Source: Paenalcaligenes sp050487225 (GTDB lineage Bacteria > Pseudomonadota > Gammaproteobacteria > Burkholderiales > Burkholderiaceae_B). From it: a stretch of DNA of 64,000 bases. The notes under the pieces were generated by a model. That model ran no database searches. It saw only the letters and a program-made list of their open reading frames with translations, and was not told the DNA's origin. Shown here in pieces: positions 52,776 to 62,047 of this stretch (within the stretch, counting starts at the first letter, position 1; each line of letters opens with the position of its first letter). Location of the stretch: contig NZ_JBKQGY010000004.1 in the NCBI RefSeq assembly GCF_050487225.1, positions 233,612 to 297,611 of the forward strand, read 5' to 3'. A program made the translations under genes and the position numbers.

Positions 52776-53108
52776 TTACTTCATTTTAGCCAATTCGTCG
52801 CACATTTCTTTTTTCTGTTCAGCAGTCGCACCAGCGATCTGCTCTTTACCTTGGCTGAAGCCAGAGTCGAAAGCTGTGTTGAAATCAGCTTCGGAAACGC
52901 CCATTTCTTTCAGTGCAACCATTTGTTGGGATTTCATTTCAGCCAACTCAGAGCTGGAGTACGTACCGCATGTTTCAGCAGCAGCGTGCATTACACCGCC
53001 CAATTCTGCCAAACCAACCATGGTTTGTGCATCTTGTGCAGCTGCAGGGCTCAACATAGCCAGGCTCAGAGCACCAGCAGTCACAGCTTGGGAAACGATT
53101 TTCAACAT
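52776..53108 (-). CDS. Small secreted protein with two cysteines
   Basis: 110 residues from ATG 53108; upstream in-frame starts would place a long non-signal stretch before the signal peptide. Sec signal MLKIVSQAVTAGALSLAMLS with cleavage at PAAA-QD. The mature part of about 85 residues has two Cys (in ETCGTYSS and KEMCDELA) that could form one disulfide, and is helical with many Ala/Glu. Looks like a periplasmic protein of unknown function. Confidence 0.75.
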   Translation of the reverse strand: MLKIVSQAVTAGALSLAMLSPAAAQDAQTMVGLAELGGVMHAAAETCGTYSSSELAEMKSQQMVALKEMGVSEADFNTAFDSGFSQGKEQIAGATAEQKKEMCDELAKMK

Positions 53109-53413
53109 AAGAATTCTCAATAAGCAGGGAAAATTAGAAGTATACGGTGACGCGTTATATACAGGGGAGTAAACCGTGTTTTTGCTGCATATATAACACG
53201 GCAGAGATGTTAAATATTGTGAGTAATGTGGCACTGAGCAATTTTTATGCAGTGCGCATACACACGCGTATTTATTCGCATTGGACAGAGTGTTAGCAGG
53301 CTGTCCCCATACTTATGCACATATACAGTGGATAACACCGTAAGTGAAAAAAAGCGCCCTGAGCATTACAGGAATGTCAGGGCGTGCAGAGGAAAGAAAC
53401 TCACTTATGGTAA
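53109..53413. other. Gap with terminator and hairpin
   Basis: Holds the terminator described next and a hairpin CCGTGTT / AACACGG at about 53172-53202, near the promoter of the small secreted protein. No gene seen. Confidence 0.5.
53346..53385 (-). terminator. Terminator of the minus-strand membrane-protein gene
   Basis: On the minus strand CGCCCTGA pairs with TCAGGGCG around a 14-base loop and is followed by GCTTTTTTT. Confidence 0.88.
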
Positions 53414-53929
53414 TTATGCATTAGCGTGATTCTGTTGGCCGAAATAGGCCACGGCAGCTTTCTTTTCACGGCTTGAAATAGGGTAGGCCATAACCACCCA
53501 TTTGCCGTTTGATGTTGCCTCTTTGGTGGGACGGATAATGTTGTTGCCGCTTGGCATGTAGGCCACTAAACAGCCTATCAGTACGCCAATCAGCAAGAAA
53601 ACACAGATAGAACCTAACAATGCTGTGGGTGCTTCATGCACGAACATAGGGATCTTGGAGTAATACAGCATGGCCCAGAACACAACGCCTACTAGCACCC
53701 CTAAAACGGCTGACCAAATGTGCGCCGAAATAGCCGCTTGTCCCATGTGGGTGTATTCATTTTTAAGCTTGGCTTCCAAGGCGGGGTCGTTGGGTTCAAC
53801 CACAATGACTCGGGTAGAGTCGTCAGACAAAATATGAGATAGCTCTTTGACTGCTTGTTCAGCGCTGTCCCCCGATGGAAAAATCCCCATGGTCTTACTG
53901 GCCGAGCGCAAATTTTTGGTTTTTTTCAT
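53414..53929 (-). CDS. Hypothetical membrane protein with soluble flanks
   Basis: 171 residues. N-terminal soluble domain (about 1-65, GIFPSGDSAEQAVKELSHIL, RVIVVEPNDP) that looks like a small alpha/beta fold, two membrane helices (about 68-90 HIWSAVLGVLVGVVFWAML and 101-124 LLGSICVFLLIGVLIG), and a C-terminal tail with NGKWVVMAYPISSREKKAAV. Resembles stress-associated two-span proteins in outline only; no family named. Confidence 0.6.
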   Translation of the reverse strand: MKKTKNLRSASKTMGIFPSGDSAEQAVKELSHILSDDSTRVIVVEPNDPALEAKLKNEYTHMGQAAISAHIWSAVLGVLVGVVFWAMLYYSKIPMFVHEAPTALLGSICVFLLIGVLIGCLVAYMPSGNNIIRPTKEATSNGKWVVMAYPISSREKKAAVAYFGQQNHANA

Positions 53930-54501
53930 CTTTACCCCCCAAGGTGAAGCACGTCATAGTGCCTATGTAAAACGGTAGATTACATGCAGTCTAGGCAATA
54001 AATCTCGTAATTTGAGAACAGGATAGACGGAGGTTCACTGCCATTCGTTGACTTGGCTCAACATCGCTCTGGATTTGATAACTAAAGCATAAACTATTGA
54101 TTTAGAGCAAAAAAATTTGGTTCCAAATGCTAGTCGTGTGTCTAGATGTAGGTTGTGCACAGCTACTGTGCATAAGCTTGGGGATAGTCTGATGACATCT
54201 GTCACAAAGCACGGAATCAAGCCTGTCTTGCAAGGGTGGGTAAAAATTGCTCAGAAGCAAATTACGGTTAGGTCAACCGGTTTATCCCTTGGTACAGGGT
54301 ATGCCCTTAGATGGCGTAGCGCGCATGAATTAAGGGCTGTCATAGGTTAGCTAAGCTTACTTATAAAGCAAAATTTATCGTTTGTTAGCCCTATGTTTCG
54401 CGGGCAATATAGTCTCGTTCATAAATTATAAAAACGCAGACTTCGCCTCTTAAAACATTATTTATTGAAGTCTGTTTCCCCATCCTCAAGGAGGAGACAA
54501 A
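53930..54501. other. Intergenic upstream of the TRAP operon
   Basis: 572 bases, no supported gene. The 3' half is AT-rich (54350-54480) and should hold the TRAP operon promoter; no operator palindrome stood out. Confidence 0.45.
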
Positions 54502-55536
54502 ATGAGTAACGTTACGCGTAGACATTTCATTAAGGCTGGCTCTTTATTCACCGCCGCAACGGTTTTGGGGGCAGGTTACACCCAGCCTGCATGGGCCAAT
54601 AAACGCCCTAAATTCCGACTGAAGTACGCTAATAATCTGCCTATTAGCCACCCAATGAACATACGGGCTAAAGAAATGGTAGAAGCCATCGCTGCAGAAT
54701 CCGATGGTGAAATCGAAATCCGTATTTATCCCAGCAGCCAGTTGGGGAACGATACCGACACCTTGGCACAAATCCGTTCTGGTGCGGTAGATTTCTTTAT
54801 GCTGTCCCCCATTATTTTGGGTTCGTTGATCACCAATACACAAATCTCTGGGGTAGGTTTTGCCTTCCAGAATTACGATCAAGTGTGGGGCGCGATGGAT
54901 GGCGATTTGGGTGCTGCCGTACGTCAAACCATCGAAGACAACTCGTCATTGATGGCGTTTGAAAAAATCTGGGATAACGGCTTCCGAATCATCACGACCA
55001 GCAATAAAGCCATCTACACACCAGAAGACTTAGTAGGGCTGAAATTACGTGTACCACCAAGCCCATTGTGGACATCTATGTTCCGAGGCTTTGATGCGGC
55101 ACCTACTACCATTAACTTCGCTGAAACCTATTCAGCATTGCAAACCAAAATTGCGGATGGGCAAGAAAACCCCATTACCTTGGTAGAGAGCGCCAAGTTG
55201 TACGAAGTACAAAAATACTTATCGGTTACCAACCACATGTGGGATGGTTTCTGGTTCTTGGCCAATAAAAACAAGTTCAGAAGTCTGCCTGACGATGTAC
55301 AAGCCCTCATTCAAAAACATGCGAATCAAGCGGCCATGAATGAGCGTGCTGATCTGGTGCAATTGTCCTTGAACATCAAAGACACGTTAGAGGGCCAAGG
55401 CATGGTCTTTAACGATGTAGATTCAGGCCCATTCCGTGACAAGCTCAGACAAGCGGGCTTCTACGAAGAATGGCACAAAACCTTTGGCAATGAATTGTGG
55501 GGCATCCTAGAAAGCGCGGTAGGGAGCCTGTCATGA
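54502..55536 (+). CDS. DctP-type TRAP solute receptor, Tat-exported
   Basis: 344 residues from ATG 54502 after AAGGAGGAG. The N-terminus MSNVTRRHFIKAGSLFTAAT has the twin-arginine motif T-R-R-x-F-I-K, with cleavage near PAWA-NK, so export is probably by Tat. Mature DctP fold: FRLKYANNLPISHPMNIRAK, EIEIRIYPSSQLGND, the binding Arg in LVGLKLRVPPSPLW, and TIADGQENP-like ALQTKIADGQENPITLVES. Binds an organic acid and delivers it to the DctQM permease encoded next. Substrate unknown. Confidence 0.92.
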   Translation: MSNVTRRHFIKAGSLFTAATVLGAGYTQPAWANKRPKFRLKYANNLPISHPMNIRAKEMVEAIAAESDGEIEIRIYPSSQLGNDTDTLAQIRSGAVDFFMLSPIILGSLITNTQISGVGFAFQNYDQVWGAMDGDLGAAVRQTIEDNSSLMAFEKIWDNGFRIITTSNKAIYTPEDLVGLKLRVPPSPLWTSMFRGFDAAPTTINFAETYSALQTKIADGQENPITLVESAKLYEVQKYLSVTNHMWDGFWFLANKNKFRSLPDDVQALIQKHANQAAMNERADLVQLSLNIKDTLEGQGMVFNDVDSGPFRDKLRQAGFYEEWHKTFGNELWGILESAVGSLS

Positions 55537-57413
55537 GTGCGGGGGCCGAGATCATGCCAGTGCCCACTACCTACTCATTCAAACACGGTTTCTTAGCATT
55601 CAAAACGGCAGTCATGCGTGCTGTTGAAGCATTAGCCGTTGCATTGTTGCTGGTCGAATCGTTGATCCTGTTTGTGAGCGTGGTGTTTCGCTATTTCCTG
55701 CATAGCCCATTGGTATGGTCCGATGAGCTAGCGCAATCCCTTTTTATCTGGCTGTGCATGATGGGGGCGGTAGTGGCTTTAAACCGCTCTGAACATATGC
55801 GCTTAACAGCCGTGGTGAGTCGTTTGTCAGAGTCCAACCGGGCGTGGCTAGAAACCTTTGGTTTGATGGTGGTGTTGGTGTTTGCCTGTTTGCTACTAGA
55901 GCCAGGGATGACACACGCCTCTGAGCAAATGGCCGTGACATCGCCTGCGTTAAATGTGCCTGATGGCTTTAGAGCATCAGCCATTCCCGTAGGCTTTGGG
56001 TTGGTTGTGTTTATTGCTGTAGCACAGTTGATAGAACGTTCCTCGGTAGTACGGGTATTGGCATCAGCAGCAGTAATAGGGGTGATCTGGTATGCCATCG
56101 ATTACTTCGCCTATGACTTGTACGACTTGGGCAATTTGAACTTGGTATTGTTCTTTGTGGTGATGTTAGGTGCTGCGGTCATTTGCGGTATTCCCATCGC
56201 ATTTGCCTTCGGTATTTCCACTTTGGCGTATGTGGTGCATGTGGCCGAAGTACCTAGCATGATCATTGTGAGTCGCATCGATGAAGGTGTGTCGCACATG
56301 GTGCTGCTTTCAGTGCCACTGTTCATCTTCTTGGGCGCGTTATTACAGCTAAGCGGTATGGCTAAAGTATTGATCGACTTTATGTCGTCCTTGCTTGGGC
56401 ACGTACGTGGCGGTTTGAACTACGTTCTGCTAGGGGCCATGTTCTTGGTGTCTGGTATTTCAGGGTCTAAAGTGGCAGACATGGCGGCTGTAGCGCCAGC
56501 GCTATTTCCCGAAATGAAAAAACGTGGTGCGGACGAGCATGAATTAGCCGCATTGCTGTCTGCCACCGGAGCGATGACGGAAACCATTCCGCCTAGCTTG
56601 GTCTTGATCACCGTAGGGGCGGTATGTGGTGTATCTATTAGCGCCCTGTTCATTGGCGGGTTGTTACCAGCTTTTGTATGTACGGTGGCCATTGCTTTGG
56701 TGTGTGCGTACAAAGCGCGCAAGATTGATCTCAAAGGCGTGAAAAAAGCACCGATGGGCCAAGTAATGCGTACATTGTTGTACGCATTACCGGTCATTTT
56801 CTTGCCTATCTTGATTCGTTTCTGCGTGGTGAATGGCATTGCGACGGCAACCGAAGTGGCGGCCATCGGGATTGTCTATGTGATTGCCTATGCGCTCATC
56901 ATGCAGCACATCACGCGCTCACTGGATTTTTCCAATACGTACAAGTTGTTGGTAGAAGCGTGTTCGCTGTCGGGTGCCATTTTGCTGATTATTGGTGCAG
57001 CAACCGCCATGGCATGGGCCCTCACTCAATCTGGATTCTCGTCGTACTTGGTAGATCACCTGACCAATATGCCAGGTGGCGCAGTGGGCTTCCTGCTGGT
57101 CAGTATTGCCGTGTTTATTTTGTTGGGCAGCATGTTGGAAGGTATTCCCGCCATTGTGCTATTTGGCCCCTTGGTGTTTCCAGCGGCGCAGTCCCTAGGT
57201 ATTCATGATGTGCATTACGCCATCGTCATCATTCTTTCTATGGGTATAGGTCTGTTTGCACCACCACTAGGAATTGGTTTTTATGCGGCCAGCGCGATCA
57301 GCAAAGTGAATGCTGATCACGTGATGCCAAAAAGTTGGACATACCTCGCAGTGCTGTTGGTAACCACCATCTTCATTGCCTTGGTGCCCTGGATTTCCAT
57401 CGGTTTTTTGTAA
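55533..57413 (+). CDS. TRAP permease, DctQ-DctM fusion
   Basis: 626 residues from ATG 55533, overlapping the receptor stop (ATGA). Residues about 25-175 are the small DctQ part (four spans, LVWSDELAQSLFIWLCMMGA); residues about 195-626 are the large DctM part (PLFIFLGALLQLSGMAKVLI, GISGSKVADMAAVAPALFPE, GATGAMTETIPPSL-type motif). Fused small and large subunits are a known form of TRAP transporter. Sodium-driven uptake of the receptor's ligand. Confidence 0.93.
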   Translation: MSAGAEIMPVPTTYSFKHGFLAFKTAVMRAVEALAVALLLVESLILFVSVVFRYFLHSPLVWSDELAQSLFIWLCMMGAVVALNRSEHMRLTAVVSRLSESNRAWLETFGLMVVLVFACLLLEPGMTHASEQMAVTSPALNVPDGFRASAIPVGFGLVVFIAVAQLIERSSVVRVLASAAVIGVIWYAIDYFAYDLYDLGNLNLVLFFVVMLGAAVICGIPIAFAFGISTLAYVVHVAEVPSMIIVSRIDEGVSHMVLLSVPLFIFLGALLQLSGMAKVLIDFMSSLLGHVRGGLNYVLLGAMFLVSGISGSKVADMAAVAPALFPEMKKRGADEHELAALLSATGAMTETIPPSLVLITVGAVCGVSISALFIGGLLPAFVCTVAIALVCAYKARKIDLKGVKKAPMGQVMRTLLYALPVIFLPILIRFCVVNGIATATEVAAIGIVYVIAYALIMQHITRSLDFSNTYKLLVEACSLSGAILLIIGAATAMAWALTQSGFSSYLVDHLTNMPGGAVGFLLVSIAVFILLGSMLEGIPAIVLFGPLVFPAAQSLGIHDVHYAIVIILSMGIGLFAPPLGIGFYAASAISKVNADHVMPKSWTYLAVLLVTTIFIALVPWISIGFL

Positions 57414-57416
57414 TGG

Positions 57417-58184
57417 ATGAATAGCATGATGAATCAAAAATTAGCAGTGATCACAGGTGGTGGGAACGGCATAGGCAGCTCCATTGTGGAGGCCTTTGCC
57501 ACCAACGGGTATATCACCGTCATTTCCGATATTAACGAAGAAGGGTCATTGCTGTTGCAAGAGCGTTTACGAGCGCAGGGCGGCACCGTAGATTTCTACA
57601 AACTCGACGTAGGTTCCGAAGAACAAATTGCGGGGTTGTTTGATTATCTAGATCGTGAGTACGGGCGTTGTGATGTGCTGGTAAATAACGCCGGAATTGC
57701 CAAAACCATTCCTTACTTGGAATACCCCAAAGAGCATTGGGATTTGGTCATGCGCGTCAACGTTACCGGCCCGTTTTTGCTGTCGCAGTATGCGGGCAGG
57801 CTCATGAAAAAGAACGGCTGGGGGCGCATTATTAATCTGGCGTCTATCAGCGGTGAAATTGCTAGCTTTGGGCGTGCTGCCTATGGTACTTCCAAAGCCG
57901 CTGTATATGGCCTGACCCGACAAATGGCCATTGAGCTGTCCGAGTACGGCATCACAGCCAATGGTATTTCTCCAGGCCCTATTGAGACCCCGCTTACGCA
58001 AGTGTTGCACAGCGATGAGGCGCGTAAAGCCTATACCGATCGTGTGCCCATGGGGCGTTATGGCAGCAGTAATGAAATCGCAGCCGCTGTGCTGTTTTTA
58101 GCCTCGGAAGGGGCGTCGTATATCAATGGACATGTGTTGCCGGTGGATGGTGGTTTCCTGGCTTCAGGTGTGTTGCAACCTTAA
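57417..58184 (+). CDS. SDR-family oxidoreductase
   Basis: 255 residues; start could also be ATG 57426 or 57429. TGGGNGIGS cofactor motif (residues about 14-22), NNAG (about 91-94), Ser in LASISGE, YGTSK active-site motif, and a PGPIETPL loop. Same strand, three bases after the permease stop. Probably oxidises a hydroxyl or reduces a ketone on the imported acid or its CoA ester. Confidence 0.88.
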   Translation: MNSMMNQKLAVITGGGNGIGSSIVEAFATNGYITVISDINEEGSLLLQERLRAQGGTVDFYKLDVGSEEQIAGLFDYLDREYGRCDVLVNNAGIAKTIPYLEYPKEHWDLVMRVNVTGPFLLSQYAGRLMKKNGWGRIINLASISGEIASFGRAAYGTSKAAVYGLTRQMAIELSEYGITANGISPGPIETPLTQVLHSDEARKAYTDRVPMGRYGSSNEIAAAVLFLASEGASYINGHVLPVDGGFLASGVLQP

Positions 58185-58203
58185 TGTGTAGGGTGATGTG
58201 GTA

Positions 58204-59373
58204 ATGATTAATGCTTCTATATCAGGCTGGGCTCATAGCAAGTTTGGCAAATTGGATAATCTGGATGTTGAGCGCACCATTGCAGAAATGGCGGCTCAAG
58301 CGGTAGAGCATGCCGGGCTAGACTGGGAAGACATAGACTCCGTACATATTGGGCATTTCAATGGCGGGTTCTTGTATCAAGACTTCCCGTCTTCGCTGAT
58401 TTTTAATCAAGTGCCAGCGCTGCGTTTTCGTCCTGCCGTGCGCGTAGAAAACGCATGTGCTACCGGTTCAGCGGCCGTGCACTCCGGGCTGGATGCGGTG
58501 CGTTCTGGTAAAAGCAAACATGCTTTGGTTATAGGCTACGAGAAGATGAACACGCTGCCTACCGCTGAAGTGGGCAAGGTGTTATTGAAGTGCTCGTATG
58601 CCGAAGAAGAGGCCGCAGTAGAGGGTGGTTTTGCAGGCGTCTTTGGCCACATTATTGCCAAGACGTATTTCGATCGCTATGGCGATCAACTGGATGCCTT
58701 GGCCTCTATTGCCGCTAAGAACCATGCTAATGGCGTACATAATCCCTACGCACATTTGCGTAAAGATTTTGGCTACGAATTTTGCCGACAAGAGTCTGAA
58801 AAGAACCCTTATGTGGCAGGCAAACTAAAACGTACCGATTGTTCAATGGTGTCCGACGGTGTGGCAGCGATGGTGATTAGCAATAGGCACTACACGCCTA
58901 ATCATGCCAACCGTGTGGATTTTCTTGGTGTGGCGCACGTGAATGATTACTTACCGCTTAGTAAGCGCGATCCTATTGCCTTTGAGGGCGCACGTTTAGC
59001 GTGGCAACAAGCGCTTTCAGCAGCGGGGCTGCGTATTGGTGATTTATCGTTTGTAGAAACCCACGACTGCTTCACGATTGCTGAGCTTATTGAGTACGAA
59101 GTGATGGGTTTGGCTGAGCCTGGTCAAGGTGCTCGCATCATTTTGGATGGTGTCAGTCGCAAAGATGGTGCGTTGCCTATTAATCCGTCTGGCGGTCTGA
59201 AATCCAAAGGGCACCCCATCGGCGCAACAGGCGTGTCCATGCACGTGATGGCAGCCATGCAGCTTACCGGTCAAGCGGGTGATATGCAGTTACCGCATGC
59301 GGATATGGCGGGTGTGTTCAATATGGGTGGGGCTGCTGTGGCGAACTACGTCAGCCTACTAGGGTGTAACTAA
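58204..59373 (+). CDS. Thiolase-family (SCP2-type) acyltransferase
   Basis: 389 residues from ATG 58204 (AGGGTGA upstream). Nucleophile Cys85 in VRVENACATGSAAVHSG; His motif INPSGGLKSKGHPIGATGV. The final CxG loop of classical thiolases is FNMGGAAVAN here, lacking that Cys, as in SCP2-thiolase-like proteins. Probably cleaves or forms a beta-ketoacyl-CoA in the pathway of the TRAP substrate; absence of the third active-site Cys leaves the catalytic direction open. Confidence 0.85.
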   Translation: MINASISGWAHSKFGKLDNLDVERTIAEMAAQAVEHAGLDWEDIDSVHIGHFNGGFLYQDFPSSLIFNQVPALRFRPAVRVENACATGSAAVHSGLDAVRSGKSKHALVIGYEKMNTLPTAEVGKVLLKCSYAEEEAAVEGGFAGVFGHIIAKTYFDRYGDQLDALASIAAKNHANGVHNPYAHLRKDFGYEFCRQESEKNPYVAGKLKRTDCSMVSDGVAAMVISNRHYTPNHANRVDFLGVAHVNDYLPLSKRDPIAFEGARLAWQQALSAAGLRIGDLSFVETHDCFTIAELIEYEVMGLAEPGQGARIILDGVSRKDGALPINPSGGLKSKGHPIGATGVSMHVMAAMQLTGQAGDMQLPHADMAGVFNMGGAAVANYVSLLGCN

Positions 59374-59384
59374 GAGGGTAGAAC

Positions 59385-60944
59385 ATGCTGTCCACAGTTA
59401 AAAACCTTGGGTCTTTATTAACGGATGTCAGCCGCCGCTTGCCGCATGAGCCGGCGTATCTACAAGGTACGCAGCACTATAGCTGGCAAGAGTTAAATGC
59501 GCGTGTTGATGCCATGGCACATGCGTTGCAGCAATTAGGCGTAGGACATGGCGACAAAATTCTGGTGCATGCTAAAAATCGCATCCAACTGTTTGAAAGT
59601 TGCTGGGTAGCGTTTAAATTGGGTGCGGTATGGGTGCCTACCAATGTGCGCATTACCGAACATGAAATCAGCTATTTGGCAGAGCACAGTCGTGCCAGTG
59701 TCATCATTTACGACGAAGGCTTTGATTCACATGTACAGGCCTGCCGAGATGCATCCTCCAGCTTGCAGCATGTGATTGCTATAGGTGATGCCAAAGCGGG
59801 CGAGCTAAGCTACGACACTTTGCTCAGTAGTCACAGGCAGGACGGCGAGTTTGAAGCCGCCGAGGTGCAGTACGACGATCCGTTGTGGTTCTTTTATACC
59901 TCTGGCACAACGGGTATGCCCAAAGCCGGTATTTTGACGCATGGTCAAATGGCATTTGTGATCACCAATCACTTGGCTGACCTAATGCCGGGCTTAACGC
60001 ATCAGTCTCGTTCGTTGGTGGTGGCTCCGCTTTCGCATGGTGCGGGTATTCATGCGTTGGTTAACGTGGCTCGAGGGGCCGCTAGTGTGGTGCCTGCCAG
60101 CAGCAAGTTAGAACCTGAAGAAGTCTGGTCATTGGTAGAAAAATACGGTGTGGACAACATGTTCACTGTACCTACTATCGTGAAAATTCTTACCGAGCAC
60201 GAGTCTGTAGATCGCTATAACCACAGCTCGCTGAAATATGTCATCTATGCGGGTGCTCCCATGTACCGCAGTGACCAGAAGCATGCCCTGAAAAAATTAG
60301 GCAAGGTACTGGTGCAATATTATGGTCTGGGTGAAGTCACCGGCAACATCACGGTATTGCCGCCACACTTGCATGACCTAGACGACACACCAGATGCTCG
60401 AGTCGGCACCTGCGGTTATGCGCGTACTGGCATGGAAGTTGCGATTCTAGATGAACAAGGTCGCCGATTACCGCCTTTTGAAACGGGCGAGATTTGCGTG
60501 CGCGGGCCAGCGGTATTCAAGGGCTATGACAACAATGACAAAGCCAATGCGGAAGCCTTTAAGTTTGGGTGGTTTCATACCGGTGACATAGGCCATATGG
60601 ATGCACAGCAATTTTTGTACATCACAGGGCGTCATTCCGACATGTATATCTCGGGTGGCTCTAATGTGTACCCACGCGAAATCGAAGAAGTGTTCCTCAC
60701 CCACGAACACATTTCCGAGATCGCCGTTTTGGGTGTTCCTGACGAGAAATGGGGGGAAGTTGGTGTAGCTGTGATTGTGCCTAAAAATGGTACTACCTTA
60801 GACACTGAGCAAATGCAAAGCTTCATTCAGGGGAGGATTGCGCGCTATAAGCAGCCTACCTATTACTACTTTTGGGAAAACATGCCCAAGTCTGGGTATG
60901 GCAAGATCGTTAAAAAAGAAATACGGAAAATGCTGTCCTACTGA
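59385..60944 (+). CDS. Acyl-CoA ligase (AMP-binding)
   Basis: 519 residues. AMP-binding P-loop-like motif LWFFYTSGTTGMPKAGILTH (about 165-184), adenylate motif YYGLGEVTG, GWFHTGDIGHMD, and the C-terminal lysine region PKSGYGKIVKKEIRK. Activates a carboxylic acid to its CoA thioester, most likely the acid imported by the adjacent TRAP system. 11 bases after the thiolase stop, with AGAGGGTAG upstream. Confidence 0.93.
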   Translation: MLSTVKNLGSLLTDVSRRLPHEPAYLQGTQHYSWQELNARVDAMAHALQQLGVGHGDKILVHAKNRIQLFESCWVAFKLGAVWVPTNVRITEHEISYLAEHSRASVIIYDEGFDSHVQACRDASSSLQHVIAIGDAKAGELSYDTLLSSHRQDGEFEAAEVQYDDPLWFFYTSGTTGMPKAGILTHGQMAFVITNHLADLMPGLTHQSRSLVVAPLSHGAGIHALVNVARGAASVVPASSKLEPEEVWSLVEKYGVDNMFTVPTIVKILTEHESVDRYNHSSLKYVIYAGAPMYRSDQKHALKKLGKVLVQYYGLGEVTGNITVLPPHLHDLDDTPDARVGTCGYARTGMEVAILDEQGRRLPPFETGEICVRGPAVFKGYDNNDKANAEAFKFGWFHTGDIGHMDAQQFLYITGRHSDMYISGGSNVYPREIEEVFLTHEHISEIAVLGVPDEKWGEVGVAVIVPKNGTTLDTEQMQSFIQGRIARYKQPTYYYFWENMPKSGYGKIVKKEIRKMLSY

Positions 60945-60960
60945 TGGTATGTAGGCAGCT

Positions 60961-60993
60961 AAAGCTGTGCAGCCCACAAGGCTGCTCAGCTTT
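60961..60993 (+). terminator. Stem-loop after the acyl-CoA ligase gene
   Basis: AAAGCTG-T-GCAGCC pairs with GGCTGC-T-CAGCTTT (one T-T mismatch), loop CACAA. No T-run beyond TTTATAAAG, so termination may be partial and the PCC genes may be read through. Confidence 0.6.
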
Positions 60994-61057
60994 ATAAAGT
61001 ATGACACGTACTTGTTTATGCCGGGTTGATAATCTCAGCACCGGAGGAGGAGTTGCC

Positions 61058-61564
61058 ATGTTACAAAGCCGTGCTTTGACAGCCGCTGCGTATGGGGAAA
61101 AAGAGTTTCTTCTTCATATACCTGAAGGGCAGAACATCAGTCAGGCCATACAGGAGCAATTACAGCAGGCACAACACATACGTTTTGCCTTGTTATCTTT
61201 CCAGCCTGGCTATTTAGAAAGCGGGGTATGCCACACAGCTCCACCTGATAGCGCAGGAAAATTTATTGTGAAATATGGTGCTGGCCACGAGTTTGGGCCA
61301 TGTGTGTTATTGGCGGGTGATGCAGTATTGGGTGAAGACCAGTACGGTTTACCGCTGGTGCATTGTCATGGTTGCCTAATTGAACAATCCAGCCAAACCA
61401 CCTTTGGCGGCCATCTAGATTTATCGCGTTGTGTGGTCGGTAAACAAGGCTTGTCCGTGCAAGTATTAGTGACGGCAGAGATAGGTTTTGTAGCCAAAAA
61501 AGACAGTACTTCCCAGATGCATGTGTTTCATCCATCCGTAGTCTCGGTGGAGGCTAGGGCATGA
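61058..61564 (+). CDS. PCC/DUF296 domain protein with histidine site
   Basis: 168 residues from ATG 61058 behind CCGGAGGAGG, which fixes the start. A PCC (DUF296) domain with HCH (His102, His104) and GGHL (His119), matching the conserved HxH...GGH(L) residues that bind metal in this family; preceded by GEDQYGLPL. The role of bacterial members is unknown; structures form trimers. Overlaps the second PCC gene by four bases. Confidence 0.8.
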   Translation: MLQSRALTAAAYGEKEFLLHIPEGQNISQAIQEQLQQAQHIRFALLSFQPGYLESGVCHTAPPDSAGKFIVKYGAGHEFGPCVLLAGDAVLGEDQYGLPLVHCHGCLIEQSSQTTFGGHLDLSRCVVGKQGLSVQVLVTAEIGFVAKKDSTSQMHVFHPSVVSVEARA

Positions 61565-61977
61565 CGACACAACTCTTACAGGGTGAGCCAGGGCGCATCG
61601 TAAAGGCCAGACTGCAATGCAATGACGATCTTGTGTTGGGCATAGAAGATATTTGTGCTCACTACAAGATGGATCATGTGCTGGTGAAGGGTGGGCTGGG
61701 TAGCTTATTCAGGGCGCAGTTATTAGTGAATGAGCCCGGCGATGAAAACGCTGCACCCATTGATATTACGGGCTATGCCGTAGAGTTATTGACCCTGCGT
61801 GGTGAAGTGACACACAACGGTTCTCAGCCCGAAGCCAAACTGTTTGGCATGGTGGCCGATAACCAAGGGGTAGTCTATTCAGGCAGGTTTGTACGTGCTG
61901 AAGCACCTGTGTGCATTACCGTGGAATTGGTGCTGCAAGAGTGGCTATCACACGAGAGGGAGGCGTTATATAGGTGA
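61561..61977 (+). CDS. PCC/DUF296 domain protein lacking the histidine site
   Basis: 138 residues, ATG 61561 overlaps the upstream stop (ATGA). Same fold markers as its neighbour (GGLGSLFRAQL; VELLTLRGEVT; ITVELV), but at the positions of HCH and GGHL it reads KLF (93-95) and SGRF (107-110), so the metal ligands are gone. Coupled expression suggests the two act together, perhaps in a mixed trimer. Confidence 0.78.
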   Translation: MTTQLLQGEPGRIVKARLQCNDDLVLGIEDICAHYKMDHVLVKGGLGSLFRAQLLVNEPGDENAAPIDITGYAVELLTLRGEVTHNGSQPEAKLFGMVADNQGVVYSGRFVRAEAPVCITVELVLQEWLSHEREALYR

Positions 61978-62047
61978 TATTGGCATCTGTGTAGCAGCAG
62001 GCTGTACCACTAGCATTAGCCATTTTGGCATTGAAGGTGGTGTCAGC

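Noticed and set aside
54117..54350. Plus-strand frame of 77 codons before the TRAP operon
   Set aside because: No ribosome binding site, composition unlike neighbouring genes, no recognisable motif.
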